A stretch of 64,000 nucleotides of DNA. It comes from Sequoia sempervirens. Its lineage: Eukaryota; Streptophyta; Pinopsida; Cupressales; Cupressaceae. The stretch lies in NCBI GenBank assembly GCA_007258455.2, contig VDFB02193867.1, forward strand, positions 529,762,863-529,826,862. The letters are read 5' to 3'. Made by a program: the position numbers and the translations under genes. This document shows, one piece after another, positions 33,790 to 47,595 of this stretch. Position 1 is the stretch's first letter, and every line of letters begins with the position of its first letter. The notes beneath the pieces are model-generated. The model was not told the DNA's origin and made no database searches. It was given only the letters and a program-made list of their open reading frames with translations.

Positions 33790-36700
33790 TTATTAATAAA
33801 AATAATTTTTTGAATATTGAAAAAGGTAATAATAATTGATTATGAGATGAAGATACTAATAAATGATTATTAAATAATGATGATAATATTATAATATCTA
33901 AAATAAATATATTTGTGTAAAATAAAATACAAACAAATAAAAATAAAAAATAAAGTAAAATATAAAATAATACTTTAAGTGATTAAAATTAAATAGTAAT
34001 TTTTTTTTTTATCTAAGTATTCATCCTCACTTTTATAATTCTTTTAATTTATCTTGATTTGAAATTGTATCTTTAAAAAATAAGATTTCTTCATTAGTAG
34101 CATTATCTTCATAATTAATTTCGGAATAAAATAATAAAATAATATTAAATCAATATCCTTGTTAGTTACACTATTTTGTTGGCTATTTAAAAATAAAATA
34201 ATGCAAATAAAAGATAAAAATAATATTTTTTATCATTAAAAAAAGACAAAAATATACTATCACACTTATAAATACACGTGAGATACAAAAAATTGAATGT
34301 AAAAGACTAGTTACGAGAATTAGAACATTTATAAATAAGTACATCTATCTTTGATTTTTCTATTATCAATCACAAATTTAATTAATTGTATAATTTAATA
34401 ACACTTTTAATTACTTTAAACTAATATAATTAATGCTATTAAAAAAATGTCCACTATTATTGGCACTATCTTAGATGTACCATTACCTATTGACAAATAT
34501 ACATGTGAAGTCAGTGAATTAGGAAGAAATATTATTTATTTAACACTGAGATAAATAAATATCTAAACCTTGTTACAGTCATTAGCAACTTTGTTATACC
34601 AATGATATAATAGAAAGGTGTCACCACAACTGTTTTAGAAACTGCCTTTCATTTTTGCCAATATGTCTGTTTCATTTAGCTAGTGGAAATTGCCACGCTT
34701 GTTTATCCTTTTCTACTCCTTTTTGTTAGCCATGTGAGTTCCCAAAAATATTACTATTCTGCATTCTTGAGAATTGATGGTCTCCTCCTAAATCTACTCT
34801 ATAAAATAGGATTACTATTAACTATATCAATACAACGAGTTTTTGACAAGCCATGAAACTTGTACCTCAATGGTATTACAAGGGAAGCCGAGTTATGTGT
34901 ATTACATTTACAGAACAACAAGTTATGGGTAATGTATATGCAGAACTCCAAGTTATATAGGGACAAATTCTTGGGAGCATCCTTCCTGGATCTCAGCCTA
35001 TTTGATCCCTACCCATTAGCTATGCCATTTACCATTAAACACTTTAGATGACCCAAAGATCTTATCATAGGCAACTTTAAGGTAAAAAAATTCCTAAGAG
35101 TTGTGTATTGGATGAGATGATTTTTGAAGGTAAAAGTGTATCTCCATTTTTACAATAAGTGTTCCTTAAGGCTTTTTCCATATAGGCTGCAATATTTTCT
35201 AATGAATGTATAGTAATTGGGTGATGGTTAAATATATGCTCAAAACATGGTAGGCATGACTGCTTGTTAGTATTCTTGTTTTCACTGCTTTCACATCTGG
35301 ATAAGTTTTCTATTTGTTTTGTATTTTGATCTTTCTTGGATGGACTTTTGATTTCAATGATCTTGGTCTTACAAATATCAAAATTTATATAGCTAAGGAA
35401 TATGAACCATCAAGTTATCATAGATGTGGCATACGGTAAATTCACGGTCAGCAATTCACTGACTATTTATTGATTGGATAGATTATCCACAGTAAAATTC
35501 TCAAAGAAGCCTTCAATTTTTTCGTATTTTGAGCACATGATTAATGATTTTACAATCACCTAAATTTCCATGGACATTAAACTCATAACTTGCTAGTTTA
35601 TTAAAAAATAATATAATTCGTTTAGAACGTGTAATAAATATCTTATGGTCAAATCTTAAAGCTAAATTCTTCTATACTACTGCACAACCCCGCTTGAACG
35701 ACTGAGGTCCTATTTAAATCCACTTTTCCACTATCTGTTTGCTTTTTTCACGTGGAATGATCAGATTTCTTACTAAAAGAACATCTGAGTGACATGATCA
35801 GAAAGTATAAAGTATTATAAACCTCTAAAGGATCCTCAATAGTGGTCACAAAGAAAACACATTTTTATAATGGACAAGGAAGGTACCAATAAATTCTACT
35901 GTAGTTGATTATCTACACACACTGTAATTCTATGACCATCCATCCTTTTTGTTTATGTTTTATTGTAAATAGATACAATGTAAACTTTGTCTATACTATC
36001 AAAGTAAAAGATAGATAGAAAAAGGGAAGAAACAACATGTAAAAGTTCATGGATAAAGGCATCAGCTGAGGGCAGATTCTCAAACTAAGCTTTCCTTGTA
36101 ATAATATCTCCGAATAAGTGTGTTAAACTGTCCTAGAGGATTGTCTTTCATGGTTATTTTGATTTGTCAAACAGTTCTTCTGTTTGTTACCCATAGCTCT
36201 TAACCTAATAGAAAGTAGAATTCATCATTGGAAACATTGTCTTAGGTATCAAATATTCTAGTGTTTACTTTGGTATTTTCTTGTCTTTTCAATTTTGGTA
36301 TGTTTTAGCTTCAAACTGCTACACCACATTTATATTTTTAAGTCAAAATTGGTATAATTATGTAGTGGGGCTTTTCACCAGTTAAAATTAGAAGATTTGG
36401 GTAAGATATTGTAATGCATATATGATTGATTATTATACATTTTTGGGTTGAAGATTACTTTTGGAATAAGTATGACATCATGGATTATATTAAAAAAATA
36501 ATGATATTAGTTTATAGTTTAAATTATGTCTCAGAAATTATTTAGTATTTATTGACTATTTGTGAACAATTTAGAGTTTTGAGTGATAACAATTTGTTGA
36601 CTTGAATGATAAATTCTTGTATATTCATAAGTTTTCTTTAACACATATTTATATGCCAATGTATGATTGATCATAAAGGTTCATTAGGATTTTAAGATTG

Positions 36701-36976
36701 TGATTATATTAGATGTATCAAAGATAGCTTCAAGCCTATAATGGATTTCTATTGACTATCATTCCACATTTTAAGTGTGAATTATAATTAATTTTAAAAA
36801 ATTAATATTGTATTTCAAAAAATTTTAATAGAATAAATATCTCTTAATCCTTAACTTCTTAACTTCTTAACCGAAAATATATTGACATAAAATAATACTC
36901 ATATATGAAATAATAAAATAATTTTATAAATAATTTAAAATTATCCAAGAAAACAAAACTAGCATCGAAAATTGCA

Positions 36977-37213
36977 CTACTCTCCCGCGTTCCATCCAAC
37001 GTCTTTTCTGTGGAAATCTGGTGGAAATCTGGTGGAAAATGGTGGGGTGCCTATTTCCACACGGAATTGACTGTAAAAAGTAGTTGCTCGAGAGTGGTAG
37101 TCATCGTCGAATGAGACACCTAGCAGACCGTAATGCTTTTTAATCATATTAAAAGCAACTTTCACTTTTGAGAATGGAAGTTCCACAAGTCTTTGACGGA
37201 CCGAAGCATTCAT
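36977..37213 (-). CDS. Unassigned small ORF, 78 residues
   Basis: It starts MNASVRQRLVELPFSKVK and ends in a stop at the left. It is less AT-rich than its surroundings, which is why I list it. I do not recognise a family. The middle has SFDDDYHSRATTF; the C-terminal third overlaps an 11-bp tandem repeat (37009-37044) giving repeated FPPDFH/FSTRFPP-type peptide. No splice sites, promoter or signal peptide stand out. It could be a lone exon, a fragment of a decayed gene or chance. Confidence 0.25.
   Translation of the reverse strand: MNASVRQRLVELPFSKVKVAFNMIKKHYGLLGVSFDDDYHSRATTFYSQFRVEIGTPPFSTRFPPDFHRKDVGWNAGE
37009..37044. repeat. Short tandem repeat, GTGGAAATCTG unit
   Basis: Three successive copies of an 11-bp unit, the last with a change (GTGGAAAATG), inside the small ORF above. 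Confidence 0.8.
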
Positions 37214-39930
37214 TGTTGACTGTATCTTAACTTTATGAAGACTGAACTTTGTTGGTTTTCTGAATTCTGGTTGTTAACTGTATTTGAATATTTTAGTATT
37301 CTGTTTGCTTTTGTTTCCCATCCTTTATTTTACATTTCCAGCAAAATGTTTGTTTTATAAATACAACTCAGTTTCTTCGTTCTCGTGAATGTTTTCCCCG
37401 CATGCGTATTGTTCATTTTCTCCTTGCGAAAACTTCGGTGATATTTATTTTATTTATTTTTATTTATAAATGTTCTCTGTTTTAACTTTCTTTTTCCTTT
37501 TTCTATATTTTTCATTTTCTTAAATTATTAATAATATTCATTGCAAATATCATAAATTAATTAGGTATTTTAGAATATATTATAATTTATTACTAATATT
37601 GATTAAATTAATTTTTTTAATTTTTAATGTCTTCGAAATTTTAACACGTAATTAATGTAGATGGAAGATATTTTTTGTTTGCTAAAATTTATTTGATTTA
37701 TTCAATCATTTTAGAAAGGTTATCAGTGTTTATATTATGAGAGATTTTAAATATTGTGTATTTGAAGTTGTGTCTTTATTAAGTATAAATTTGTAAAGAG
37801 TTGAACATGACTATGAGAAGGTTAATGGTTTGATCTTGGAGAGTAGGGAACTTTCTACTTGTTTTTCCTCTCCTTCAAATTTAAGACATGTCGCTCAACC
37901 CCCTCTAGACAAACTCCACATTCAATATTTTAAGATTGACTAATATTAGTATGAAAAACTTATAATCATGCTTGTCATCATGTAATAGTGGTGGCATAGA
38001 ATCATATATAAAATGTGACCTCAATTCTTTATCAAGGCTAGGCTCTCCTATTAAATTTGTGTCATCCATATATAACATTAGGATCTTATGAAGGGGTTCT
38101 TAAAACAAATTTCTTTTGAGGTTAGCAATAAAAATTGGAGGCAACTAATGGATTATGAAAAAAATATTGATTCATAAAAAGATTTACACATACGCATCCT
38201 ACCTCATTAAAAATCCAAGCATTGAATTATATAAACCTATTTAGTCCAGGTTGGGCTTGAATCCCACAACCATTATATTGTGTCCTTGGAAGTGGGAAAA
38301 ATATTCTAGTTTTTATTCCATGAAATGTTTGGATATGATTAGGAATGTTTGATATGTTATTCACTCTCCCCTAATAATCCTTGCTCAATATCAATCTTTC
38401 GGAAGGCTTCATGTATGGTTGAGAAAACCATGTGGGTTAATGACTTTCTTGGTTTGAAGAGCCTTGAAGATAAGTTGGTTGCACATATGGAAGTTTTAAA
38501 AGGTAATTTTGATTGACCAAGAATTAATAATGCTGATATTGTTAAGTCTCCTCCAAAGCAATATTAAATGGAGGAAAGGGATAAAAAGAAGAAAAAAGAC
38601 CTTTATAAAAGAACACACCTAATGACTTGAAAACCTACTTTGAATAATCTTATGACTTGATTGTAATTGTTTAATCTATTAAAAATAAAAAAAGAAAGCC
38701 TCTTTAATTTTATTTTTTTGCTGAATCAAAGATTACTATAATCTACTCTCAGATAATATTTTTGTGGTTCCTCGAGTACTAACCCATATTTACTACAAAC
38801 ACATATAAACACAAATTATGCTAATTTTTGTATATGTATTAAAAGTTTGAATAAATAACATAATTTATTATTTTTCCTACCCAAATTTCATCTTAACATT
38901 AAAAAAATCAAAGAAAATTATATTCAAGTTTCCTTAATAATAATGAAAATATACAGATCATAGATTAAAACATGCATAACATATTTCGTTGAAAATAGAT
39001 TGTATGAAATGTTGAAGTATCTTCCTAAATGAAACTATAAAGAACATATTTTTAAATATACCATTATTTTTTTATTTAATTTAAATTCCTACTACTCCTT
39101 GTTATTTTGACTATAAATGTCAATGTGAACTAACTAGCAAAAGAAAAATTTCTATGATTTCTTTTATCATAACAACAAAATGTGTACTTACTTATCTTTG
39201 AAAAACATAATGGAAAAATTTGACCTCCTTTATTCTATTAGAATGCATGCATTGTTCTCATGTACATGCATTGTTTAGTAGTTATCCAAAAGTGAAAGAT
39301 AATAATGTATTAATAGCTTCTTTTGTGGGATTTTGATGTGATGTAGAGTTTCAAATAGAATGTTTAACATATCTACAATGGATCTATTTATAAAATTTAA
39401 ATTTATACAAAAGATGAATCAAACAATTTGTGTGCAAGATGATAAATGTGTATGACAAATATATTGATTTTTTTTACACTAAGTACAATATATGATGAAT
39501 ATGTTTATGTTTAACTTATTACAACACTTATGATGTTAGAGCTCAATGACAAATCAAGAAACATACTAACTCACTAGGCAAGCTTTTATATTTTTACTGG
39601 GTTTTAAACTTTGGATCTCCATTCATATAAAGACTATAATAAGATTTCAAGTAACATCCAAGATAAATGATATTTTTATCCAATATTCAAACTTAAAAAC
39701 AATAAAATTTAGTAGTCTAATAAAAATAATTGTATCGATTACTATAATTACCTTAACAAAATAAAGAAAAATAATTGTAAAAGCCGTAACCCCGTACTCG
39801 CTGGTGGGTCTTGTTAGAGATGACTAGAACACAAAGGAAAATCGGCATTATGCCATAAACAGTAAATCTATGAACTTTGAAGTGAACAATTAGATTCTGG
39901 ATCAGATAACAGAGAAATGGAATTTTACTC
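37214..39930. other. Intergenic, no gene seen
   Basis: AT-rich sequence downstream of the lectin receptor kinase. No domain or repeat family was recognised. Confidence 0.55.
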
Positions 39931-41985
39931 TCAGGGAATTGCGAAAGCAGGACAATGAGAGGAGACAGAGTAGGATGGCGTAGGCATCTCAGACGACGAT
40001 GACCTACCATTAGAGGGAAGAGAGTCGCTATAAACAGCTACAGGCAAACACAGGGGAACATATGGTAATAAAGTGTCAAAATTCATGATCTTTAACACCT
40101 CTGTCATCTTCGGTCTCGCTTTTGGGTCCGGATGCGAACATAACAATCCCACCAGCAACAGCCGCTCCATTTCTTCACTATCGAAATCCCCCTCTAGCTT
40201 TTTGTCTGCCGCATCCAAAAGTTTCCCTTGCCCACGCAAATGCCAAACCCAGGCCACCAGTCTGAATTTGTGTTCATGTAGGGTAGCATCAATGGGTCGC
40301 CTTCCGCAGGCAATTTCCAAAGCCACAGCTCCAAAGCTATACACGTCTGACTCTGGACTGGCCTTTCCGGTTTCCATGCACTCTGGTGCTAAATACCCAC
40401 ATGTTCCTGCAACCACAGTCGTATGGGAGGCGACGCGATCGTATTCTACCAGTCTTGCTAAGCCAAAGTCCCCAGCTTTGGATTGAAATTCGAATCGAGC
40501 AAGACATTGCTGGCCTTCACATCTCTGTGCACAACCCGCTGATCCGACTCCTCATGAAGGTAAATAAGAGCAGAGGCTAAGCCACAAGCAATGTTATACC
40601 TTCGAGCCCAACTCAAACAGCCCTTGCTTTCATTGAATATGTGATTATCCAGACTTCCATTTGGCAGGAACTCGTAAACAAGAAGCAACTCACCTTGTTC
40701 ATGGCACCATCCCAAAAGCCGCACAAGATTACGGTGTCTCAGCCTACTGATTATGGTAACCTCTGCGATGTATTCCTTTTTACCCTGCCTCGATCCTTGG
40801 GATATTCTCTTTATTGCCACGGTCTCATTGGTTGTAGGCAAGGTACCTCTGTAGACACCTCCAAAACCTCCTTCTCCCAGCAATTCATCGTCGCTGAAGT
40901 TACGGGTAGCTGCGCTGAGTTGAGCATAAGAGAACTTTCGTGGGCCTTGAGAAAACTGTTCGTCTAACTCTATATCTCCCTCATCTCTTTGATTTTCCCG
41001 TCTCGTTTCTATCTGTTTTAAATACGACCACCCGCCAATAAGCAATAAGCACCAGATACCCAGGAAACAGCCTAAGGAGAATACCCAGATAATTTTCTTT
41101 CTACTATTGGGAGCTCTTGAATGTAACGGCCTAGCAGAGGAGATTTCCCACGAATATGTAGAAGAAAAATTCCAAGCTGAGACTGTGTGGGTTTCTATTT
41201 CTTTTCCAGTGGAGGCGGAGAGGCCAACCCTGACCACCTCCGGACTATAGCTACGCAGATCTATGTGATAAGTCAAAATGGGGCTTTTAGGTTTAGAAAT
41301 ATTATTGCAATTAGCAGAAGGGTTATATAAAAGAAATACCTGTAACTGCTTTGTACTCCCATTGTAATCTACCCACGCGTCCCAAGCTTTCCAATTTTGG
41401 AGAGTATTGTTTAGGAACTCACCTTCAGAGCTGAGCGAAACGTTCGCCACGGAAACAGCTGAATTGACGTCTATTCCGACATGGTTACCATCAGGGTCGA
41501 AGCTGTTCTTGAATGTGTCGAACTCGACGGCCACTACTTGATTTGAAACGTTACCATCTGTGGTTTCGTTAAAGAGGCCCAGCCACTTTCCCAGAAGCAT
41601 TTGCGGGTGGTTTGTAGTCGAAAGGGGCAATAAAGAAAGTGAGTCCATCCGCTGAATTCAGGCTGGAGTTTCGGATAACGAACTGCAAATATGATGTAAA
41701 ACTTGCGAGAGACCCAGAAGAGTTGTCCCATAGAGGAACTGGTTTGTTGTAAGTAGCCCAGCCTACGCTCCATTTCAAATCACTACCGACTTCATTTCTG
41801 GTGAGTTGTATTTTGTCCCCTTCAAAGTAAGCATCCGAATCTACTCTGATATCTGTTTGGGGAGGGAAAGCAAAGCTAATGTTTCCTGCGCATGCCATAT
41901 GAGAGAATAGAGTGACGATCAAGGAGAAGAAAGGGAAGAGAGTCCAAGCAGAGCAGTTTGCCATTGGAGTATTCTTGGAAAACAT
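39931..41985 (-). pseudogene. L-type lectin-domain receptor kinase, two frameshifts
   Basis: Intronless reading of about 684 residues, the usual length and structure of plant L-LecRKs. It has a signal peptide (to about residue 34), a legume-lectin domain (about 35-280, with ADGLTFFIAP and VEFDTF...GNHVGIDVN), a membrane segment (about 298-318) and a kinase. The kinase has loop GEGGFGGVY (about 370), VAIK lysine (392), catalytic HRD (486-488), AGTCGYLAPE and DVYSFG. Such proteins sit in the plasma membrane and sense extracellular ligands. The frame breaks twice: one extra base at 41585-41591 (GGGAAAG) after residue 133, and one missing base at 40471-40474 (a G run) just before the DFG motif. 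The shifts cancel and all other motifs are intact, so either assembly error or a very young pseudogene fits. The alternative start at residue 8 gives the same signal peptide. Confidence 0.9.
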
Positions 41986-43739
41986 CGCATTTTAATCAGA
42001 GTATACTGCTCTATTTTAACGTACGCTGTAAAGCTGCGCAAATTTTGTCCTCGCAGATTTTGTACGGAACGGTGTACATGCACTCCGGGCTCAATGGAAT
42101 GCACTCCGAGCTCTTTGGATTGAATCTGCTCCTTTCTATGTTTGGAAATTTGAACCACTGTAAGGCGTTCTCTTTAGGTGGTCGCGAAATGAAATTGACC
42201 TTGGGCCCAGTAGAAAACGTTTATCATGCAGATTCGATTCAAAAGCTTGGACCGCATTCCATAAAGCAGAGTACAATACTTTACACCTGCCAAAGAATCT
42301 GGCTTAGAGAAGGTAGTGGAGGAACTGTGCTGGGTTATTAGCATGAATTTGTAAATAGTTGCGACATGATTGTCACAAGGGATCACTTTTTCTTTTCTTT
42401 TTTTTTAAATCATTATACGAAATTATTTGTTATGATTTTAATTTTATTTTAATTTTTATATTTAAAAATGCACTTAATTTAAGCTTTTCTATATAGACAA
42501 CAATATTTATTATGGAGTGAATGTTTGATGTCATTGTCTATAAAATAAATTTTTAGATTTATTAAAAATTATAAAAATAATATTTCAAGATTGTTAACAA
42601 GGTTAGTCAACAAATAAAAGAGATTGAGATATTTGTTCATGCATTTTAGGTTCTGCAAAGTTAAGGTAGGTAACCGTAATTGACACACTAGTTAGAATAT
42701 TCCCTATGCTTGTATTACAATGTATAGAAGATATAAAGATTCGTACAATATGACAAAGGATTTTAAGATCAATGATAACAACTATTACACTACCTATGTG
42801 ACTAACATTTATAGTATGAATGAGGTAGCATACTTATATGTATTAGATTACTCCTGATTGAATTTATCATGTTTAAATGTAAATGAGTGTTAGGAGGGGA
42901 GCTTCAATGTATAGATCAATATAGATTAGTTCCTTTTGAGGAGTCATAGAGTCTCCTAATTCAATGCCCTCCTTATTCTTGTAATGACATTGTTGCTAAT
43001 GGTTTAATTACTTATTATTTCTCACAATAATAAAACCAATTGTATGTGGTTTTGATAGTTAGGATCCTACTTTGTAATTCATTGTAGTCCCCATATCTCT
43101 TGCTATTATTAGTGAAAGATTTATACCACCCATTGAATAAAAAACAACACCATATAACGATTTAAAAAAGAAAATATGTGCAAAGAAATATATAACCCTT
43201 GTTTTGGTTTGGAAAAGGGATCTAGGTCCTAAATCACACTTGTCCAATTTTTGAGGATTATAAATGATCTCAAATCCATTTGACTACAAATCTGAATGGA
43301 AGAGTGAAAATGGTAGATTAGGGTTCTAATTCTTGTTTGGTGGGGGATTTGTGTTAGTTCATTAATTGATTGGATTGATTTAATTCTATGATGCAATGAT
43401 GTTCGTAGGTAAGCTATGAAAATAAAAATCATTTCTGAGAAATTGAATGCAACAAGACAAAAACAAAATCCACAAAGGCAGAGAGTAGACACAAAGGAAC
43501 CTAGTGTATAAATTTAAAGTTGAATTAGTTGGTCTATGATGTGTGTGCCCTAGATTATCTTCCTCTTTTGTGAAACCTGAAAAACATAGGCTTGAGGTCC
43601 TTGGTCTATGGCTCATGTTCTTCGGAGGTCATTGTCAAGAACTTCATTTGTTGATGAAAGAATCTAGTTTCGTGTGTCTTGAAAACTTGTAGGCTTGAAT
43701 GCACGAATGAGAAATTAGTCTTTTATTTCCCTCTAGTTA
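41986..43739. other. Upstream region of the receptor kinase; no gene
   Basis: It would hold the kinase promoter (minus strand, right of 41985). I see no convincing TATA box at the expected distance. The rest is AT-rich, and the open frames on both strands show no domains. Confidence 0.5.
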
Positions 43740-44539
43740 GCTATAGATATAAAAAGTTGCACACATGAAATAGAGGGAAGAGTTGTGCCATATAGGGGCT
43801 TGCCTAAGTCAAATCCCATTTGGTATTTCTACATCCACAATAGCTATGATGATGTAAAAAGAGAGCTTACCCTTGGTAGGGTGGATATTGAATGATAAAA
43901 AAGTAATGAAATGACTAATTTTAGAACTTACCACTTAGATATGTATTCATTGATGGACTGAAGTCATGTACTAATCACCTTCAAAGATAGTTTGATATGA
44001 TTGATTAAAGTCTTGAAAGTGTTAGTACTAAAAAAAATGAACAAAATTACATAAAAGAATTATTGTTGATTGACATGATGCTTGACATGATGCTTGACAT
44101 GAATGAACAATATTAAAATGTTGATAACTCTACTCTTAACTGCTCTCGATTGCTTTTAGGATTCTCAATTGTGTTCAATGAAAGTACTAGGATTTCATTA
44201 GGTGTTCTTAGGATTTCAAATGATGAAAATGACTAGAATTTATAAGCAATTTTTCTAATTTCACAAAAATCAAATGTTGGTAGTTGACAATTGAAATTAA
44301 AAACTTAAATTGTAAATTACTAATACCAACATATTCAAATTGGAGCCAACGCCTAGGACTAGAACCATTCTTTTTAGGTCCCAAAGTGTTAGGGGTAAAT
44401 AGTGAATTATCATTTTCATTTCTATTTTATTTTTTTAAGATGTTTGTAAAATGAGTAATAAATGCATAATTATGTCCAAATACATAAGGGGGAGCTGAAA
44501 CTAGTGTGGAATTTTCAAGGGTGACAATTTCTAATGCTA
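43740..44539 (-). repeat. Gypsy-type LTR fragment, minus orientation
   Basis: Blocks such as TAGAGGGAAGAGTTGTGCC and TATTTCTACATCCACAA align with the LTRs at 21053-22317 and 25964-27207 (same order, same strand). The right end abuts a minus-strand polypurine tract at 44541-44562, so it is a 3' LTR. The left edge is not defined. Confidence 0.6.
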
Positions 44540-44540
44540 A

Positions 44541-44562
44541 ATTTAGCCCCCACTTTAGTCAG
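44541..44562 (-). promoter_or_regulatory. Polypurine tract (minus)
   Basis: The minus strand reads CTAAAGTGGGGGCTAAATTT directly before the LTR fragment. It is the same signal as at 15399 and 46371. Confidence 0.7.
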
Positions 44563-44920
44563 AGTATGAACTTATTCTAGACTCACACTAAAGCACAGAT
44601 AAGCCAAAATAGGTTCACTTATCCAAATATTGAAGAGAGAATGATATTGAATGTAGGGGATGTGGTAGCCCCCATGATTCAATATCTTGTTACAAGACAA
44701 CATAATAAGAAAGGAACACACATGTATGAGATGCAATGTATCAGGACAAACATGAACCATACACAACAAAGACATACAACACATCACATAACATAACATA
44801 ATTTAAAGATAATGCAAAAAATATGTAAACATAATGTAAACATGATGTAGAAATGTTGCGAACATAATGCAAACATGCAAAGGAGGTATGACAATCACAA
44901 AATAGTAAGCTCCATAGAAA
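44563..44920 (-). other. 3' spacer remnant, minus orientation
   Basis: A short stretch before the minus-strand polypurine tract; GACTCACACTAAAG matches the reverse complement of the pre-tract block elsewhere. It meets plus-strand spacer at about 44920, a head-to-head junction of two element fragments. Confidence 0.5.
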
Positions 44921-44949
44921 TATTATCTTTTTATTTGTCTTGTGTTTTC

Positions 44950-45102
44950 CTTTTGGGGATGAGGCAAGGCGTCAAGACATTCATGTCTCTTCCATGTTGA
45001 CCTAAAAGCTTTTCTTTTCTTTTATCTTTTCATTTGTCTTGTGTTTTTCTTTTGGGGATGATGCAAGGCGTCAAGACATTCATGTTTCTTCCATGTTGGC
45101 CC
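44950..45102 (+). repeat. Tandem pair of double-hairpin units
   Basis: Units 44950-45003 and 45050-45102. The second stems are AGACAT-TC-ATGTCT and AGACAT-TC-ATGTTT (pairing kept by a G-T). The first stem in unit 2 is GATGC-AAG-GCGTC. Both end in CTTCCATGTTG. Confidence 0.75.
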
Positions 45103-46370
45103 AAAATATTTTTCTTTGTTTTCACTATCTTTGTGTCGTTCTTCTAGTTCTATGAGTGTTTGGGGAATGATGACAGTTTTGAGCTCTCTAAGAACATTGT
45201 AGCAAGAACATACTGACCCCAAATCCATAGATCCCTTATGTGTTTGAAGTTTCATTTTGGGGGAAACCCCTTCCTTTTTCATGATGTAGCTTTACTAGGA
45301 AACATATGACTTGGAATATGGCTTTCCAAGTTAGCTCTCATGTCCTTTTATTGTTTGCATTTATCATTTTCTACTTTAAAGTAATTTCTCACAACATGGT
45401 GTTTAGCAATTTTTTTGAAGTGGGGGCATACATGGGCATTATTCTTTTGTATTTTTCTTTCTCATGGTTCATGGTATAGTCTTCTTACTTTATACGGTGC
45501 ATTTTTCTCTTTATGGATGAAATTGGGTGTGATGTCCTTCAATATCGTGATCTCTCTTAGCATATTATATTCCTCTTAGTGGTTTGATGTGACACACTAC
45601 ATCCCCTCAATTGCAAATATTTTATTCTTTGATTTTTCCTCTCTTGAAGACATTAGGCACAATGTTCCCTAAGTTAAGATCTCACATGAAATAATCAAGA
45701 CTCCTTTGAACGTTCCTTATTGTTGCATTTATATGGCCAACTTGCATAATACACCTTGCATGCTTGTGGAGCCATCTTGTTTGTTCATGAGCTCCAACCA
45801 TATAAAGTTTTACTTGCCTCATGAAGCTTGAAGATCATTTTGTGTGGTGCCTTATTAAAGTTATCAGGAGGTATAACTTTGGTATGGTTTGACAGGAAGC
45901 CCAATCAAGGCATGAATTTCCCTTAGCCACTCGTGTGTGTTTGTGTGTGAGTGCATACTGGCCATGAGTCTATGTGTGTCATCTTCTTGGATTCCTCACC
46001 TAGTGGACAACCTATACTTTTGTTGCCTTAGAGTGAGCTTTCATTTTTTGAGACAAACAACCTAGATCTATTCCACATTGCGATGGAAAAATAGTCAAAG
46101 CTTAATCCACCCCTTCTCTTTTTCATTTTGTTTCATTTTCTTTAAATGTCTTTGAAAGTGCATGCTTATGCCTTTATGATGCTCTTTATATCATTTTTCA
46201 TGTGTGTTCTTTTGTGCCTATGTTAGTTTGCCATGGGACCTAGATCCCGAGGGCTTAATCAACCCTCTCGATTGTTGTCATCTCATCTTACCAATATTGG
46301 TACACTTAGACCCCTCTTGAAGTGAGTTGGTCTACTTTACTGTGATTTTGAAGAAATTTCACCCTCTCAC

Positions 46371-46391
46371 TAAAGTGGGGGCTAAATGTAG
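46371..46391 (+). promoter_or_regulatory. Polypurine tract
   Basis: TAAAGTGGGGGCTAAATGTA, followed by the LTR start. Confidence 0.8.
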
Positions 46392-47595
46392 TGTCAAAAA
46401 ATGTTGTCGGGGATATTTTCACATTTTTTTGGGCCCTCCTTGCAGAATTGAGCTTAATGATGCCTTGATTTAGTGTTGTAATGTGTTTAACACACTCACA
46501 TTAGGTCTTGCCCTTGTGAACTAATTAATTTAAATGGTACATTGATAAAGTGTTGTGAAGTATTGTAACACACTTTCACACTTTTCTGAGGTTTTATTAA
46601 TTAACTATAACTAATAAATCTCTTTTTAACCTTAGTCATGCCTTATTTGAAGTGTTGTAACACACTTTCACACTTATCTATGGTTTTCATTAATAATTGG
46701 GATTAATTATGCTTTAATTGGCCTTATTTTGCATCCACTTGAGCCTAATTTAATGCATTTTTTTGAGGATAGGCTTGACCTAAACAAATACCCAATCATA
46801 ATTTAGGTGTTTTAGGTTGAATGGCCCCAGAATTAGTGATCTAGGACTCATTCTCCACCTTGGGTGAATGAGTCCCACCTAGATTTTTGGATCTCAAACC
46901 TAGTTTCACACATTTCTAAGCATCTTTAAATTTGGTCGCATACATTATGCTTAATGGAACTGATTTGCCACCTTGGGAGAATGAGTCCTGTGTGGCCCAA
47001 AATCAAAATTAATTCAATTTTTTGGCAATATTATATCCTCCTAGATCTAATGTCAGCTTGTAGTGTTGTAATTTCTAGAATTCTTGCATAATTAAGTATA
47101 AATACAAGTTTCTTTCACTCATTTTACACCTAGCAAGTTGAATGAGCATCCTCATAGCAAAGTTGAGTTCACAAGAGAATTAAAGCATTCAAAAGAGCAT
47201 TCAAGAGTCTTCAAGGGCATATTATCAAGCATTTTAGAGCAACATTTAAGCATACAAAATCATGTCAAAGACTTCATGCATCATGTATTTTTTTGAGTTA
47301 AATTTTTTTTATATAGGGTTTCATGATTCAAGCAAGTATTCAATTCAAGATCTATCATATTCAAGCAAGAGTCAAGATCTACGTAAATTTTAGTCATCTC
47401 ATACATGTTTGCAACATCTTATTGCTAGGGTTTGGTGAGTTGAAACATCATGTTTTGTTCATTCATCATTCTTTATTTCTATTCCATTCTATTTCAAGGT
47501 TTGATTACCAAAATGGGCTTTGACCAAGGTGAACCCCTATCCACTAACAAAACAACATTTTTCCCTCTTTAGTGTGTGATTTGTAGGTTTAGATT
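46392..47595 (+). repeat. 3' LTR, interrupted
   Basis: It aligns with 15421-16340 of the better preserved LTR. It carries a strong hairpin at 46844-46875 and a second at about 46956-46988. Confidence 0.75.
46844..46875. other. LTR hairpin, arms 13 nt
   Basis: GGACTCATTCTCC and GGTGAATGAGTCC, 12 of 13 pairs, loop about ACCTTG. It is the most regular member with the ATTC/GAAT stem. Confidence 0.8.

Larger units (their letters stand above)
32534..36976. other. AT-rich intergenic region
   Basis: No gene recognised. It contains a 20-bp tandem duplication (32912-32951), a TA run (33771-33789) and a strongly AT-rich stretch at 33730-34480. The open frames at 33048-33233 and 34860-35051 have no recognisable features. 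Confidence 0.6.
44920..47595 (+). mobile_element. 3' part of a gypsy-type element (spacer plus partial 3' LTR)
   Basis: Spacer homologous to 13900-15398, polypurine tract at 46371-46391, then an LTR starting TGTCAAAAAATG at 46392. The LTR stops at 47595 where another element's LTR begins. The remaining third of this LTR is not found beyond the other element, because of the assembly gap at 54762. No coding remains. Confidence 0.75.

Noticed and set aside
40073..40486. Plus-strand frame of 137 residues
   Set aside because: Antisense shadow of the receptor kinase gene; no domain of its own.
42225..42245. Possible tRNA T-loop (GATTCGATTC)
   Set aside because: No matching acceptor or anticodon stems around it.
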